Program-made: the position numbers and the translations under genes
The notes under the pieces: generated by a model
Database searches by the model: none
What the model was told of the DNA's origin: nothing
What the model saw: only the letters and a program-made list of their open reading frames with translations
Assembly (NCBI RefSeq): GCF_014695375.1
Contig: NZ_JACJOG010000051.1
Coordinates: 61,035-125,034, forward strand
Origin: Coleofasciculus sp. FACHB-T130
Lineage (GTDB): Bacteria; Cyanobacteriota; Cyanobacteriia; Cyanobacteriales; FACHB-T130
DNA length: 64,000 nucleotides
Direction of reading: 5' to 3'
In this document: piece by piece, positions 1 to 9,451 of the stretch
How positions within the stretch are numbered: position 1 is the stretch's first letter
Layout: every line of letters begins with the position of its first letter

Positions 1-996
1 CCGAATTCGAGTCGTGCGGAACGCTGGCGCGATGACTCGCAGATGAGGTTCTTTATAGAGATCCGTCACTGCCTTGATGGGATTGCAGGCAGTGTCTTGT
101 AATTTTAAATATTCCTGCCAAACGGGATGCTCTTCAAGCGGACGATCTTTCCCGATGGCTCCTAGCATCGGTTGATCGCCGCAGGCAAATAGGATTGCTT
201 GACTTGGATTTTCTGCCGCTATGTAAATTCTGCCCCCACAACCTTTAAAGGCTGCAACCGTTTCCGTAAGGGCTTCAGAAAGCTGAATTGTTGGTAGTGC
301 ATGGAGCAGGGTGGCGACTCGGTTAATCCGCGCTTCCCGCGTTGCTTGGGCGCAGGCGAGTTCGAGTAAGGTAGATTGAGCGATCGCAATTGAAACTTGA
401 TCTGCCACTAACTGGACGATTTGCAGTTCTTGTTCCGAAACCGAACGCGATTCAGCGTGATGAGAGACTAATAAACCCCATAGTTCCGGCTGGGTCTCCT
501 GCGTGCGGGCATCATGATATAGAATCGGCACCACGAGGGAAGATGTGACTCCCATTGCCGTGAGATATTCAATATGGCAGGAATCTACTGGGCGATAGCG
601 AACATCTTCCGCCTTCAAAGCAGTACCTGTCTGGGCGCAATCCAAGGAACTCAGACCAATCAACCCTGCGGAAACATCGACAATTGAGCGCTGGCGAGCT
701 TTCAGAAACATCTCGCGGGCGTGGGGAGGAATGTCATCAGCCGGAAAATTTAGCCCTATCAAAGATGGCAGGCGATTGTTATCAATTGCCTCGGCAATCA
801 CTTCTCCACTGCCATCGGCATGAAACCGATAAATCATCACGCGGTCGGTTTCAAGCAATGAGCGAATTTCAGCGACTGTCGATGTCAAAATTTCTGGCAA
901 TTCTAGCGATCGCCGAATCCGATTGGTAATTCCGTGTAATAAGCTTGCTTGGTCTATTTCGTGCTGCATTGTTTGCGTATTATCACTTAAGCTCAT
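1..996 (-). CDS. Phytochrome-type GAF sensor protein, N-terminal part (3' end outside window)
   Basis: An open frame of 332 codons runs from ATG at 996 off the left edge without a stop. The first GAF domain (about residues 20-215) has phytochrome hallmarks: a DIP motif at 88-90 and Cys140-His141 followed by IEYLTAMGV, the usual thioether site for a linear tetrapyrrole. A second GAF-like region starts near 225. Such proteins are cytoplasmic light sensors, usually ending in a histidine kinase or a diguanylate cyclase; the output domain lies outside the window. A second ATG at 969 is in frame, and the start choice is not decided by a clear ribosome site. Bilin binding is inferred from the motif only. 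Confidence 0.85.
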   Translation of the reverse strand, partial: MSLSDNTQTMQHEIDQASLLHGITNRIRRSLELPEILTSTVAEIRSLLETDRVMIYRFHADGSGEVIAEAIDNNRLPSLIGLNFPADDIPPHAREMFLKARQRSIVDVSAGLIGLSSLDCAQTGTALKAEDVRYRPVDSCHIEYLTAMGVTSSLVVPILYHDARTQETQPELWGLLVSHHAESRSVSEQELQIVQLVADQVSIAIAQSTLLELACAQATREARINRVATLLHALPTIQLSEALTETVAAFKGCGGRIYIAAENPSQAILFACGDQPMLGAIGKDRPLEEHPVWQEYLKLQDTACNPIKAVTDLYKEPHLRVIAPAFRTTRIR

Positions 997-1262
997 TCCC
1001 TCTATCCACCACTTTTATAAATTCAGGCATGAATGTTTTTGTATATTTCTATTCTGTAACTGAAAAGTCATACTGGGTATTCGTAAAACTATTGATCTTA
1101 TAAAAGTTTTAAAATTATTGTTAACTTTAATATTTTTAAGGAAAAATAACTCAAAAATATTGACAGTTTATGTAAGACATGCTATGAAAAGCTAAAAATA
1201 TTTTCCCTAAAAAAATCGCTAATTCAGATTAGCTAAATATATAAATTCACAAAGGAGTAACG

Positions 1263-1721
1263 CTACTTTTTTCCTAACCGTTGCCGAATTTCTTGACGGA
1301 CACTCATCAGGATTTTTCCCAAATGATTTTGTCCAGTTTTTTCTACACCGCAACCCCAGTAATAATCAGTGGGAGAATCCTCCACGATTGGGCGATCGCC
1401 GGTCGAAAGCAAAATGGATTGAATCTCTAGGTGAGTTAGAAACTTGATTAGCACGGCTTCGCGCATAATTTGGGTTTTCACTTGTTCCCAGTCCGGACGG
1501 ATGCGGCGGGTGCGATCGCGTCCCAGTATTGCGGCTTCCATTGGCGTCTTCGCGCTAGCGATCGCTGGGATTAACGCTTCATCCTCGGTGCCAACAAATT
1601 TTTGCGCTTGATAATAATGCTCCACCGTCATCCAATCTTGACCCAGCAGATAAATGTTATGAGGAGAAAAGTTGGAAAAACATCCGTAGGGATCTTCAAA
1701 TTTATAAAAGTAAATCGTCAT
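1263..1721 (-). CDS. NADAR family N-glycosidase-like protein (YbiA type)
   Basis: This 152-residue protein has the NADAR pattern: an N-terminal FSNFSPH segment, TVEHYYQAQKF in the first third, and YYWGCG near the C-terminus. Characterised family members (YbiA/RibX) hydrolyse the N-glycosidic bond of reactive riboflavin-pathway intermediates, and other members act on ADP-ribose. The length is normal for a single-domain member. It has no signal peptide, so it should be cytoplasmic. It stands alone between two gene-free stretches, so context gives no clue to its substrate. Confidence 0.85.
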   Translation of the reverse strand: MTIYFYKFEDPYGCFSNFSPHNIYLLGQDWMTVEHYYQAQKFVGTEDEALIPAIASAKTPMEAAILGRDRTRRIRPDWEQVKTQIMREAVLIKFLTHLEIQSILLSTGDRPIVEDSPTDYYWGCGVEKTGQNHLGKILMSVRQEIRQRLGKK

Positions 1722-2154
1722 GTCGAAACTATAAAAGTGCTTGTCCCAGTTCTACCATGCTTGTTGCTGCAAGGGATGCAGTCGAGTAGGCGACTTTCAG
1801 CCGCTCGAGTATTCAGCATTATCAAAGTTGAGGATGGTAAGCACCTGTTGCCAACATCCCAACCCAGCTTTGGGTCTGTCTCCCCAATATGGTTCGGTGA
1901 AAATTATTGTTTGTTGGGTGGAGAAACGAAATCCAACAAATGCGAACTTTGGTATTTTTCGCCCTAACCAAACCGTATTCAGTGTTTCCCTGGGGCTAGT
2001 TGCCTGGTTACAGAACTTTCAGAAAACCTTATCGCTCAACCATTATAGGGGCACAGCATTGCCGTGCCCCTACTTTTTAAATCAACAATTGTGCCCCTAC
2101 TCCTGGGAGTAAAAACCCTATCCTCTTTTCAGGGAACGGGAGTGTTAAAACTGG
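1722..2154. other. Gene-free stretch with a palindromic repeat
   Basis: About 430 bases between the NADAR gene and the TPR gene. Overlapping plus-strand open frames here look non-coding: they are antisense to the NADAR start region and have no family resemblance. The only structured element seen is the GC-rich palindrome near 2046-2106. Confidence 0.5.
2046..2106. repeat. Palindromic GGGGCAC/GTGCCCC element
   Basis: GGGGCAC at 2048-2054 pairs with GTGCCCC at 2064-2070, and a further GTGCCCCTAC copy follows near 2091. A related hairpin occurs at 50711-50739. Short palindromes of this kind are dispersed in many cyanobacterial genomes. It may also act as a transcript end for the minus-strand TPR gene, but it lacks a clean T run in that direction. 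Confidence 0.6.
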
Positions 2155-3036
2155 TTACTGTTTCCCTAAAGCCTTTAATCCCTGATCGATCTGGTCAGCT
2201 TGCTGAGTTTGACCTTGCTCTTTAAACAAGTCTCTGGCTTTTTTCATCGCTTCGATTGACTCAGACTTCTTACCTTGTTGATTTAGAGCTACCCCTAGAC
2301 CAAAGTAAGCAGGTGCTGCTTTCGGAGCAATTTCGGTGGTCTTTTTGAGAGCTGCTACTCCCTCATTTAACTTTCCTTGTTTGACCAAGGCAACCCCTAA
2401 GAAATAGTGTGCATCTGCACTTTTCGGGTCAATTTCAATTGCCTTCTTGAAAGCCTCAGTCGCTTCGGGTAATTTACTGTCACCTTGGGCACCTAAAGCA
2501 ACTCCCAAATCATTGTAAGATCTGGCGTTTTTCGGGTCAATTTCAATTGACTTTTTGAAGTTGGCAGCCGCTTCAGGTAATTTGCCTTGATTGACCTGAA
2601 TAAATCCTAAGTCATTATAGGATTTGGCATTTTTCGGATCAATTTCAATTGCCTTTTTAAAAGTAGCAGATGCTTCTTCCAGTTTCTTTTCTTGAACCTG
2701 AACAAATCCTAATTTATGATATAGCTCTATATTTTTAGGACTATTTGCAATTGCCTTTTGAAAAGCATCACTGGCTTCAGGAAATTTCTTTTGGTTGACC
2801 AGAATAGTTCCTAACTTATTGTAACTTTCTGCATCCTTGGGATTAATCTCAACGGCTTTGTTGTAGTCAGCGATCGCTTCGTTTAATTTGCCTTGTTGAG
2901 CTAGAGTATTTCCTGAGTCAACATACTTTTTAGCGTCAGCCTCTGATTTTTGACAACCTAGCGTCAGGAAGCTTAAGCATCCCGCTGCTAAAATCATCAG
3001 CCCGAACCTGGATAACTTTGCAGTCCTAGAAGACAT
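2155..3036 (-). CDS. TPR-repeat lipoprotein
   Basis: The protein has 293 residues. The N-terminus has a basic start, a hydrophobic core and LTLGC ending at Cys28, a probable lipobox; LAAGC ending at Cys20 is an alternative. The rest is about seven 34-residue tetratricopeptide repeats (roughly 35-275), with one 36-residue unit. Several units share the ending KKAIEIDPKN, and this identity is visible at the DNA level, pointing to recent unit duplication. TPR arrays are protein-binding scaffolds; the partner is unknown. It is likely anchored in a membrane facing the periplasm. Confidence 0.85.
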   Translation of the reverse strand: MSSRTAKLSRFGLMILAAGCLSFLTLGCQKSEADAKKYVDSGNTLAQQGKLNEAIADYNKAVEINPKDAESYNKLGTILVNQKKFPEASDAFQKAIANSPKNIELYHKLGFVQVQEKKLEEASATFKKAIEIDPKNAKSYNDLGFIQVNQGKLPEAAANFKKSIEIDPKNARSYNDLGVALGAQGDSKLPEATEAFKKAIEIDPKSADAHYFLGVALVKQGKLNEGVAALKKTTEIAPKAAPAYFGLGVALNQQGKKSESIEAMKKARDLFKEQGQTQQADQIDQGLKALGKQ

Positions 3037-3226
3037 AACCTAGCAAGTTTCTGGATGAAAGCCCCAATATAACACATGAGGAAATTGCACCACTGACGAT
3101 TTAAAAGGGGGTTGCACTCTCAAAAATTTAATTTTGTAGAGTGAGGAATACCTACCAAATCTTATCTGGGTGGGCTTTTGCCCACCCAAAAGAAATCAGC
3201 CCAAGCTAACTAAATGCTCAATCGTT

Positions 3227-4360
3227 TTACCCACCCATTCCCGGTATCATGCTCTTACTGAGGCGTTTGATAGCACTCTCTGCGACTTCAGAGTAACGAC
3301 TTTCTCCGCACAGAATCTTGCCCATGCGCTCAGTGGCACCAGGGCGCTTAACACCGACTCGATAAGCAATCTTAGGAACTCTGTAGAACACTCCTGCTAA
3401 GCGTTGTGCCCACTGCATATCCGATCCCCATTCTTCGGCGATCGTGCTGGTATATCTTTCCAGAGCATTGCCATCCCCGGAGAGTGATTTGTCAATCGCT
3501 TCCGCTGCCTTCAAGCCGCTAAACATTGAGGGACGAATTCCCTCAGCAGTAAACGGATCGACGACACAGGCGGCTTCTCCGGCTAAAACTGCATTTTGCG
3601 TATGCAGCCTTTGATTGCCATCCCATAGAGAAAGGGGATGACCATATTGCTTGCTCTGATTGACCTCTACGCCGAAAGATTTGGCGTACTCAGCCAAAAT
3701 TTTCTTAAAGTCTTGGGGTTCACCGCCGATGAACGTGCCAACGCCGATAGAATATCCGTCTGCTTTAGGAAAGTTCCAAATATAGCCATTTTTGACCATC
3801 CCAAATTCAAAATGAATCTTTTGTTGGTTGGTATTTTGGGCAGGTATTTCTGCTTCTAAGGCTCCAGCCAGACGCCGTTTGCGCTCTTTAAAGTCTAACC
3901 ACTTAGCCATTGGCCCTTTGGCTCCGTCTGCGGCAATCAGATAGCGACCTTCAACGGGTCCATTGGCGGTGTTGACTTGCCAGCGATCGCTCTTAAACTC
4001 AATCCCCGTTACTTCAGTGTTGTCTCGCAGTTCTGCGCCTTGTTGCTGCGCCTGCTGCATCAGGAAGTTGTCGAAAACGTCTCGCCTTACCATCCAAATC
4101 GGTTGTCCTGTTTCCAGCCCTACTTCCACCGGATCGCCCATTTTCCAGGTGTAGCGGAGTGATTTGAGTTTTAAGGAAATCGCTGGAGAAAAATCAAAAT
4201 CAAACCACTCTTGTATCGCTGGTGATACTCCACCCCCACACGGTTTGTAACGCGGCATTGCGTCTTTTTCTAAGACTAAAACCGAACGTCCTCCCTTAGC
4301 TAGATGATAAGCTGCGGTTCCACCTGCTGGGCCAGCACCGACAATAATGCAGTCAAACAT
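3227..4360 (-). CDS. Geranylgeranyl reductase family FAD-dependent oxidoreductase
   Basis: The 377-residue product begins MFDCIIVGAGPAGG, an FAD-binding Rossmann motif, then LVLEKDAMPRYKPCGGG, the family's second conserved block, and a C-terminal GEAACVVDPFTAEGI segment typical of the FAD phosphate-binding region. Family members saturate isoprenoid chains, as ChlP does for chlorophyll phytol, or oxidise other lipophilic substrates. This sequence is not the classical ChlP, whose N-terminal blocks differ, so the substrate is open. A GTG at 4439-4441 would add 27 residues before the nucleotide-binding motif; I prefer the ATG at 4360 because family members start directly at the Rossmann fold. Confidence 0.82.
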   Translation of the reverse strand: MFDCIIVGAGPAGGTAAYHLAKGGRSVLVLEKDAMPRYKPCGGGVSPAIQEWFDFDFSPAISLKLKSLRYTWKMGDPVEVGLETGQPIWMVRRDVFDNFLMQQAQQQGAELRDNTEVTGIEFKSDRWQVNTANGPVEGRYLIAADGAKGPMAKWLDFKERKRRLAGALEAEIPAQNTNQQKIHFEFGMVKNGYIWNFPKADGYSIGVGTFIGGEPQDFKKILAEYAKSFGVEVNQSKQYGHPLSLWDGNQRLHTQNAVLAGEAACVVDPFTAEGIRPSMFSGLKAAEAIDKSLSGDGNALERYTSTIAEEWGSDMQWAQRLAGVFYRVPKIAYRVGVKRPGATERMGKILCGESRYSEVAESAIKRLSKSMIPGMGG

Positions 4361-4788
4361 CGTGTTAATTTTTGCTTCTGAACACACTTGCAATTTAAGC
4401 TTGTTAAGCGAAGAATTTACATCCTCACGCTTGACACTCACTGGTAATTAAGCTTAATTGCTTTCCCTACCAGCTAGCTATTTGCGTAATTATGCTTATC
4501 TCGGTAAAACGTATACAATTTCAGGCTTTCAGGATTTTTAAGATAAATATTATTCGCCTTGATTTAGATTTTCTCTTGACTTCTAGAAGACAAACCGTGT
4601 TTTCCAGTACGTAGTCGTTCAGCTTTTTCTTCCAGACAACTAGAGAGCGCGATCGCGATATTTATTCAATTCATCAATTTTACTGAGTGCAAAGTTTATA
4701 TAAAGCTTATAGGATAGGTTCATGAAAGTTTTATAAAGTCGCTGACCGACTATTTGGTGTTTCTACTATTTTCATAAGGGGAAAAGCG
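4361..4788. other. Gene-free stretch, AT-rich
   Basis: This stretch separates a minus-strand gene from the plus-strand small gene at 4789, so it should hold two divergent promoters. No convincing coding frame, repeat or terminator was seen. It ends in AAGGGG, the ribosome site of the small gene. Confidence 0.5.
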
Positions 4789-4965
4789 ATGTTCTGGGAA
4801 TTACGCATCCAATACGCCAACGGCAACGAGAAAGTTTTACGCACCTGCAAAAATCGAGAAACAGCCCTGCGGTACATCGATGCGATCTACTCCCAGGGCT
4901 ATCCTATGCACGTTGCTTTCCTGGTTCGCCCTGCTTTAGATGGACAAGCGCTTCAACCTGCCTAG
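4789..4965 (+). CDS. Small conserved-looking hypothetical protein (58 aa)
   Basis: An ATG at 4789 is preceded at short distance by AAGGGG, a strong ribosome site. The frame runs 58 codons to TAG at 4963-4965. The product has a normal soluble composition, begins MFWELRIQYANGNEK and shows no signal peptide or membrane segment. The beta-strand-like start and the basic middle suggest a small folded domain. I do not recognise a named family. It lies between the flavoprotein gene and frr and is transcribed away from both. Confidence 0.65.
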   Translation: MFWELRIQYANGNEKVLRTCKNRETALRYIDAIYSQGYPMHVAFLVRPALDGQALQPA

Positions 4966-5050
4966 TATCCGTTTCTAGCCTTTTGTCCTGAGTCCTTAGC
5001 TCTAGCGCGATCGCTTTTGACGAGCGACCCATGACGAGTGACTAATGACT

Positions 5051-5599
5051 TTAAACGGTCGTGATATCTTTTTCTTTCTCGGCTAACAGCTCATCAACCT
5101 TGGCAACGTACTTGTCAGTTAGCTTTTGAATTTTTTCCTGCAAGTCTCGCGCTTCATCCTCAGAGATTTCACTATTTTTTTCTTGCTTGCGAATTGAGTC
5201 TACGGCGTCGCGGCGGATATTGCGAACAGAAACTCTTCCTTCTTCAGCATACTTGGCAGCGATTTTTGCCAGTTCTTTACGACGCTCGGTCGTTAGGGGT
5301 GGAATATTCAATCGAATGACTGAGCCATCATTGCTCGGAGTTAAACCGACATCTGATAAAGAAATCGCTTTTTCGATCAGATTCATGCTGCCGCGGTCAA
5401 ACGGCTGAATGGTAATCGTACTAGAATCTGGTGTATTAATACTTGCCAGAGATTTTAGAGGGGTTGGGGAACCATAGTATTCCACCGACACCCGGTCGAG
5501 GAGAGAGGCGTTTGCCCGTCCCGTCCGAATCGTATTAAAAGACCGTTGAGTTGCCTCAATTGTCTTTTGCATATGATTTTCAACATCAGCTAATTTCAC
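5051..5599 (-). CDS. frr: Ribosome recycling factor
   Basis: At 182 residues this matches RRF length and pattern: an N-terminal helix ending in [13 protein letters not shown], the [19 protein letters not shown] beta region, and the long C-terminal helix with [15 protein letters not shown] works with EF-G to split post-termination ribosomes. Its first 14 bases overlap the 3' end of pyrH upstream, the usual bacterial pyrH-frr order, so the two are probably co-transcribed and translationally coupled. Confidence 0.97.
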   Translation of the reverse strand: MKLADVENHMQKTIEATQRSFNTIRTGRANASLLDRVSVEYYGSPTPLKSLASINTPDSSTITIQPFDRGSMNLIEKAISLSDVGLTPSNDGSVIRLNIPPLTTERRKELAKIAAKYAEEGRVSVRNIRRDAVDSIRKQEKNSEISEDEARDLQEKIQKLTDKYVAKVDELLAEKEKDITTV

Positions 5600-6314
5600 A
5601 AGATCCTCCTACAATTGTTCCCACCGCTTCTCCCGTAACGGCGCGGTGGATATTGCCCCGCACCGAGAGGTCGAACACAACGATGGGGATGTTGTTGTCT
5701 TTGCACAGGGCGATCGCGGTACTATCCATCACCCGCAGATCGTGAGTGAGGACGTGTCCGTAGGTCAGGCTCTGATAACGACGCGCCCCTGGGTTGAGAT
5801 GGGGATCTGAATCATAGATCCCGTCTACTTTGGTTGCTTTAAAAATTACATTCGCATCAATTTCCGCCGCTCGCAAGGCAGCGGTCGTATCAGTGGTGAA
5901 GAAGGGGTTTCCCGATCCAGCCCCAAAAATTACGACCCGTCCTTTTTCTAAGTGGCGAATGGCGCGACGCCGGATGTAAGGCTCCGCTACTTCCTGCATG
6001 GCGATCGCTGTTTGGACTCGTGTCGGTACTCCGATTTGCTCCAAGGAGTCTTGCAAGGTCATCGCATTCATCACCGTTGCAATCATCCCGATGTAGTCGG
6101 CTGTCGCCCGATCCATCCCAGCCGAAGCTGCCTTGACACCGCGAAAGATATTGCCGCCACCGACGACAATTGCCATCTGAATGCCACTTGCCACGACATC
6201 TGCGACTTCCTGCGCGATTTCCTGAACCACCATTGGATCGATTCCATAGCCCAGGTTGCCCATTAAAGCTTCACCGCTCAGCTTTAGTAAAACCCGCCGA
6301 TAAGTTATCCCCAT
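5586..6314 (-). CDS. pyrH: UMP kinase
   Basis: The 242-residue protein has the amino-acid-kinase fold motifs of bacterial UMP kinase: KLSGEALMG near the N-terminus, [22 protein letters not shown] and a [11 protein letters not shown] segment. It phosphorylates UMP to UDP in pyrimidine nucleotide synthesis and is hexameric in bacteria. It is the first gene of the pyrH-frr pair. The start ATG sits directly before the first conserved strand. Confidence 0.97.
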   Translation of the reverse strand: MGITYRRVLLKLSGEALMGNLGYGIDPMVVQEIAQEVADVVASGIQMAIVVGGGNIFRGVKAASAGMDRATADYIGMIATVMNAMTLQDSLEQIGVPTRVQTAIAMQEVAEPYIRRRAIRHLEKGRVVIFGAGSGNPFFTTDTTAALRAAEIDANVIFKATKVDGIYDSDPHLNPGARRYQSLTYGHVLTHDLRVMDSTAIALCKDNNIPIVVFDLSVRGNIHRAVTGEAVGTIVGGSCEIS

Positions 6315-6432
6315 GCCCAGACTATTGTCTCACTCAAAATACCTCCACCATAAGATAACAGTAGAGGAGTAAGTTTTGTGATATTATCCGCAAATTCAGT
6401 TACTAAAGTGTGGAGAGCCTTGAGACTACGTG

Positions 6433-6990
6433 TTAAGGACGCCAGTTTATCGGGGTGCCTACCGCCTCAGTTGAGGCGGTTGTAATCGCCGTTTTTCCTT
6501 GCAGTAAAGAAGCGATCGCATCCCGTAAATAATGCACCTTCACCGCTGCTGGATCTTGGGAATTATCATCAATCCGTCCCCTGTAGCGGAGTATCCCAGA
6601 ATTATCTAATAAGAAAACCTCTGGCGTTGTCTGTCCCCCAAAGCAACGAGCGACATCCTGTGTGGTATCTCTCAGATAAGGAAAATTTAGACCGTGAGTT
6701 GCTACCAAATTTTGCATATTCTCGAAGCTGTCTTCAGGCGACTGAACCGCATCATTGGCGTTGATGCCAATCAGGGTAAATCCCTGGCTTTGGAACTCGC
6801 TTTGAATCTGGATTAGCCGACCCATATAGGACTGCACGTATGGGCAATGATTGCACATAAAAACAACGCCCACAGCTCGATACTTTTCTAAATACCGAGC
6901 CAGGTGGTGGACTTGATTATCGATTCCCGGTAATTCAAAATCTGGAGCATAACTACCAATAGGAGTGCCGGTCTTTTCCATTACACTCAT
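6433..6990 (-). CDS. Thioredoxin-fold redoxin (AhpC/TSA-like)
   Basis: The 185-residue soluble protein has a redoxin pattern: PDFELPGIDN near residue 17, then FMCNHCPYV with a CxxC pair at Cys46 and Cys49, and a TPEVFLLD strand containing the cis-proline region. The CNHCPYV motif marks a cyanobacterial/bacterial subgroup of thioredoxin-like proteins, probably thiol-disulfide reductases or peroxidases. It has no signal peptide. Its electron donor and target are unknown. It is followed on the same strand, after a short gap, by nothing functionally linked. Confidence 0.85.
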   Translation of the reverse strand: MSVMEKTGTPIGSYAPDFELPGIDNQVHHLARYLEKYRAVGVVFMCNHCPYVQSYMGRLIQIQSEFQSQGFTLIGINANDAVQSPEDSFENMQNLVATHGLNFPYLRDTTQDVARCFGGQTTPEVFLLDNSGILRYRGRIDDNSQDPAAVKVHYLRDAIASLLQGKTAITTASTEAVGTPINWRP

Positions 6991-7062
6991 TTACTTATCC
7001 CTGGGTAATTACAACAAAGTACGAGGGGGCTACAGTCGTAAAGAACAAAGCAATTACGGTTT

Positions 7063-7983
7063 CTATTTGCCTTGGAGGAACGCCTGATAACCGATTAGTT
7101 TGTAGACTAATTTTGCAGCAGTAAATTCTGATACTACGGAATCTACAATCGGTGCCAATTCCATGACATCACAACCAATCACTTCGTGATTTTGAAACAC
7201 TTGCCGCAAAAAAGAGAGTAGGGAGTACCAATTTAATCCACCGGGTTCTGGGGTGCCGACACCAGGTATCAGGGTGGGGTCAATCCCGTCGAGGTCAATG
7301 GTGAGGAAAACGCGTCTGGTGGGGATACTTGCGATCGCCCTTTCCATCCAATCCGGTTGCGTTGCAATTTCTCTCGCCCGGAACACCGTCAAATTTTTCT
7401 CTTTGATCAAGTCAGCTTCTTCTTTGCAAATGGCGCGGATGCCGATTTGCACAGTTGGCAATCCCATTTCCACAATCCGCCGCATCACGCAAGCATGGTT
7501 GTGAATCGAGCCTTCGTACTCATAGCGCAAATCGCCGTGAGCATCTATTTGCACGACCGTAAAGGGTTCATCGGGGTAAGCTTTTTGGTATGCCTCTACA
7601 AGACCAGTTGTAATACTGTGTTCGCCACCCAGACCAATCACAAACTTGCCGTCAGCTATCATCTGAGATACCGTTTCGCGGGTAACTTGCAGCATTTCCT
7701 CAGATGAAACTGAACGACCGTTGCGGGTGTCTGCAATTGATTCAGCCGTATAAATTCCAATGTCTTTGCCAGTTTCCCAATCTAGCTCCTCATCATAATA
7801 TTCCACCTGCCCAGAGGCTTCTAGAATCGCATCTGGCCCATTTTCGCAGCCATTTCGATACGTTGTCGTCGCCTCATAAGGAATCGGCAAAATCACCACT
7901 CGCGCGGCATCGTAGGTAGAAGCTAAATCAGGACCAAGGAATGGCAGAACAGAAGTAGGAGTTTGCACCGTAGTCATCACCAA
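7063..7983 (-). CDS. speB: Agmatinase (ureohydrolase family)
   Basis: The 306-residue protein has all manganese-binding blocks of the arginase/agmatinase family: GGEHS with His122, DAHGD with Asp147, His149 and Asp151, and TIDLDGIDP near 230. SpeB hydrolyses agmatine to putrescine and urea. The family also includes arginases and cyanobacterial guanidine hydrolase, which is longer (about 390 residues) with a different N-terminus, so agmatinase is the best call. A second methionine two codons in is an equally possible start. Confidence 0.88.
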   Translation of the reverse strand: MVMTTVQTPTSVLPFLGPDLASTYDAARVVILPIPYEATTTYRNGCENGPDAILEASGQVEYYDEELDWETGKDIGIYTAESIADTRNGRSVSSEEMLQVTRETVSQMIADGKFVIGLGGEHSITTGLVEAYQKAYPDEPFTVVQIDAHGDLRYEYEGSIHNHACVMRRIVEMGLPTVQIGIRAICKEEADLIKEKNLTVFRAREIATQPDWMERAIASIPTRRVFLTIDLDGIDPTLIPGVGTPEPGGLNWYSLLSFLRQVFQNHEVIGCDVMELAPIVDSVVSEFTAAKLVYKLIGYQAFLQGK

Positions 7984-8323
7984 CTAAATTTCATGAGGGA
8001 GTCACCAATCTAGATACTGACATACTCCCCGCTTTGAGTGCTACGCACAGATGAAAAACTAAGGTTTTGAAATTGAAAATTGGAATTCTCCGTGTCACTT
8101 TCCGCTTCTTGTGAGAGTCTTCACCTGTGTACCAGGCTTATCTACACTTGGCATCAGAGTTTTTACGGAATTTTCGATTCAGTTGCTCAAAATTATTGGA
8201 ATTAGTGTTTTCCAGAGTTGAAGAATTGTAAAATTAGGAAAGCATAAGTCTACCCGTGGCGTTGAGAGCGCATTCAAGGTGCGACGGGATAGAAATCAAA
8301 GAGATGCGATCGCTATCTATCCC

Positions 8324-9268
8324 ATGACTCCATCTTCCTCCACCACTCCAACTGCACCTACGGCTGCCCATATCGTCACGAAAACTTGGACTTGGCAAGG
8401 TTTTCCCATCTGCTACCAGACTCAGGGAACTCAAGGGCCAGCGGTTGTGCTGGTACATGGATTTGGGGCATCTTGGGGGCACTGGCGCAAAAACATCCCG
8501 GTGTTGGCTCAAAATTGCCGCGTCTATGCCATTGACTTAATTGGCTTTGGTGGTTCCGCGAAACCCACGCCAGGGGGCAAGATTTCCTACACCTTTGAAA
8601 CTTGGGGACAGCAACTCGCTGATTTTTGCCGCGAGGTGGTAGGAAGCCCCGTTTTTTTAGTCGGAAATTCCATTGGCTGTATTGTGGCAATGCAAGCAGC
8701 AGTCGCTCACCCAGATATTGTCTTGGGAACTGCCCTCATTAACTGCTCTCTGCGGCTGCTGCACGACCGCAAACGCGCCCAGTTGCCCTGGTATCGCAGC
8801 TTTGGGGCACCTATCGTTCAACGACTGCTGGCAGTTAAGTGGATTGGCAAATTCTTCTTTAGCCAACTTGCCAAGCCGAAGGTGGTAAGGAAGGTTCTCC
8901 TGCAAGCCTACAAGCATCCGGAAGCGGTGACAGACGAACTGGTGGATATGCTCATGGCACCCGCGTTTGATGAGGGGGCTGTGGACGTTTTTGTAGCCTT
9001 TACACGCTATTCTCAAGGGCCGCTGCCGGAAGACCTGCTGCCCCTTTTGCCCTGCCCGACCATCATTCTCTGGGGAACGGAAGATCCTTGGGAACCGATA
9101 GAACTGGGGCGAGAGTTTGCCAATTACCCCAAAATTGAGAAGTTTATTCCCATCGAAGGTGTCGGGCATTGTCCCCAGGATGAAGCGCCTGAATTAGTTA
9201 ACCCAATTTTGCAGGATTGGATATTGCAGATGTACTCGGACAATCAAGTTGTAGCTGAAAATCCTTAG
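8324..9268 (+). CDS. Alpha/beta-fold hydrolase
   Basis: From ATG 8324 the product has 314 residues. It shows the alpha/beta hydrolase order: VLVHGFGASWGHW (oxyanion HG), GNSIG with the nucleophile serine, WGTEDPWEP with the acid, and GHCPQDEAPE with the catalytic histidine. This subgroup is common in cyanobacteria and plants and includes esterases and pheophytinase-like proteins; the substrate cannot be read from sequence. A GTG at 8279 would add 15 residues without a clear ribosome site, so the ATG is preferred. Confidence 0.85.
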   Translation: MTPSSSTTPTAPTAAHIVTKTWTWQGFPICYQTQGTQGPAVVLVHGFGASWGHWRKNIPVLAQNCRVYAIDLIGFGGSAKPTPGGKISYTFETWGQQLADFCREVVGSPVFLVGNSIGCIVAMQAAVAHPDIVLGTALINCSLRLLHDRKRAQLPWYRSFGAPIVQRLLAVKWIGKFFFSQLAKPKVVRKVLLQAYKHPEAVTDELVDMLMAPAFDEGAVDVFVAFTRYSQGPLPEDLLPLLPCPTIILWGTEDPWEPIELGREFANYPKIEKFIPIEGVGHCPQDEAPELVNPILQDWILQMYSDNQVVAENP

Positions 9269-9332
9269 ATTGGTGGAATTGGGGATCTATAGCAATTCTC
9301 TATTGAATGCAGTACGGTTTAACCCCTTCTGT

Positions 9333-9407
9333 GCCCCTCCCCGTAAACCTCTCTAGGTTCAATATTTCTCCTCTCCGTAAACGGAGAGGGGTTGGGGGTG
9401 AGGTTCC
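9333..9407. repeat. Dispersed CTCTCCGT-type repeat with hairpin
   Basis: CCTCTCCGT and ACGGAGAGG form a tight hairpin at 9370-9389, followed by a GGGTTGGGGGTGAGG tail. A degraded partial copy (CCCTCCCCGTAAACC) lies just before it. This looks like a cyanobacterial intergenic repeat. It sits between convergent genes and may also serve as a transcript end. Confidence 0.55.
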
Positions 9408-9451
9408 GAGTGTGTATATTGCACTCAACTGAGAACTGCTAAATGCTTCAT

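Noticed and set aside
1602..2112. Two overlapping plus-strand frames of about 120 codons
   Set aside because: They are in competing frames, partly antisense to the NADAR gene, and run into a palindromic repeat.
3227..4441. Longer form of the flavoprotein starting at GTG 4441
   Set aside because: The extra 27 residues precede the Rossmann motif, are unlike the family, and have no clear ribosome site.
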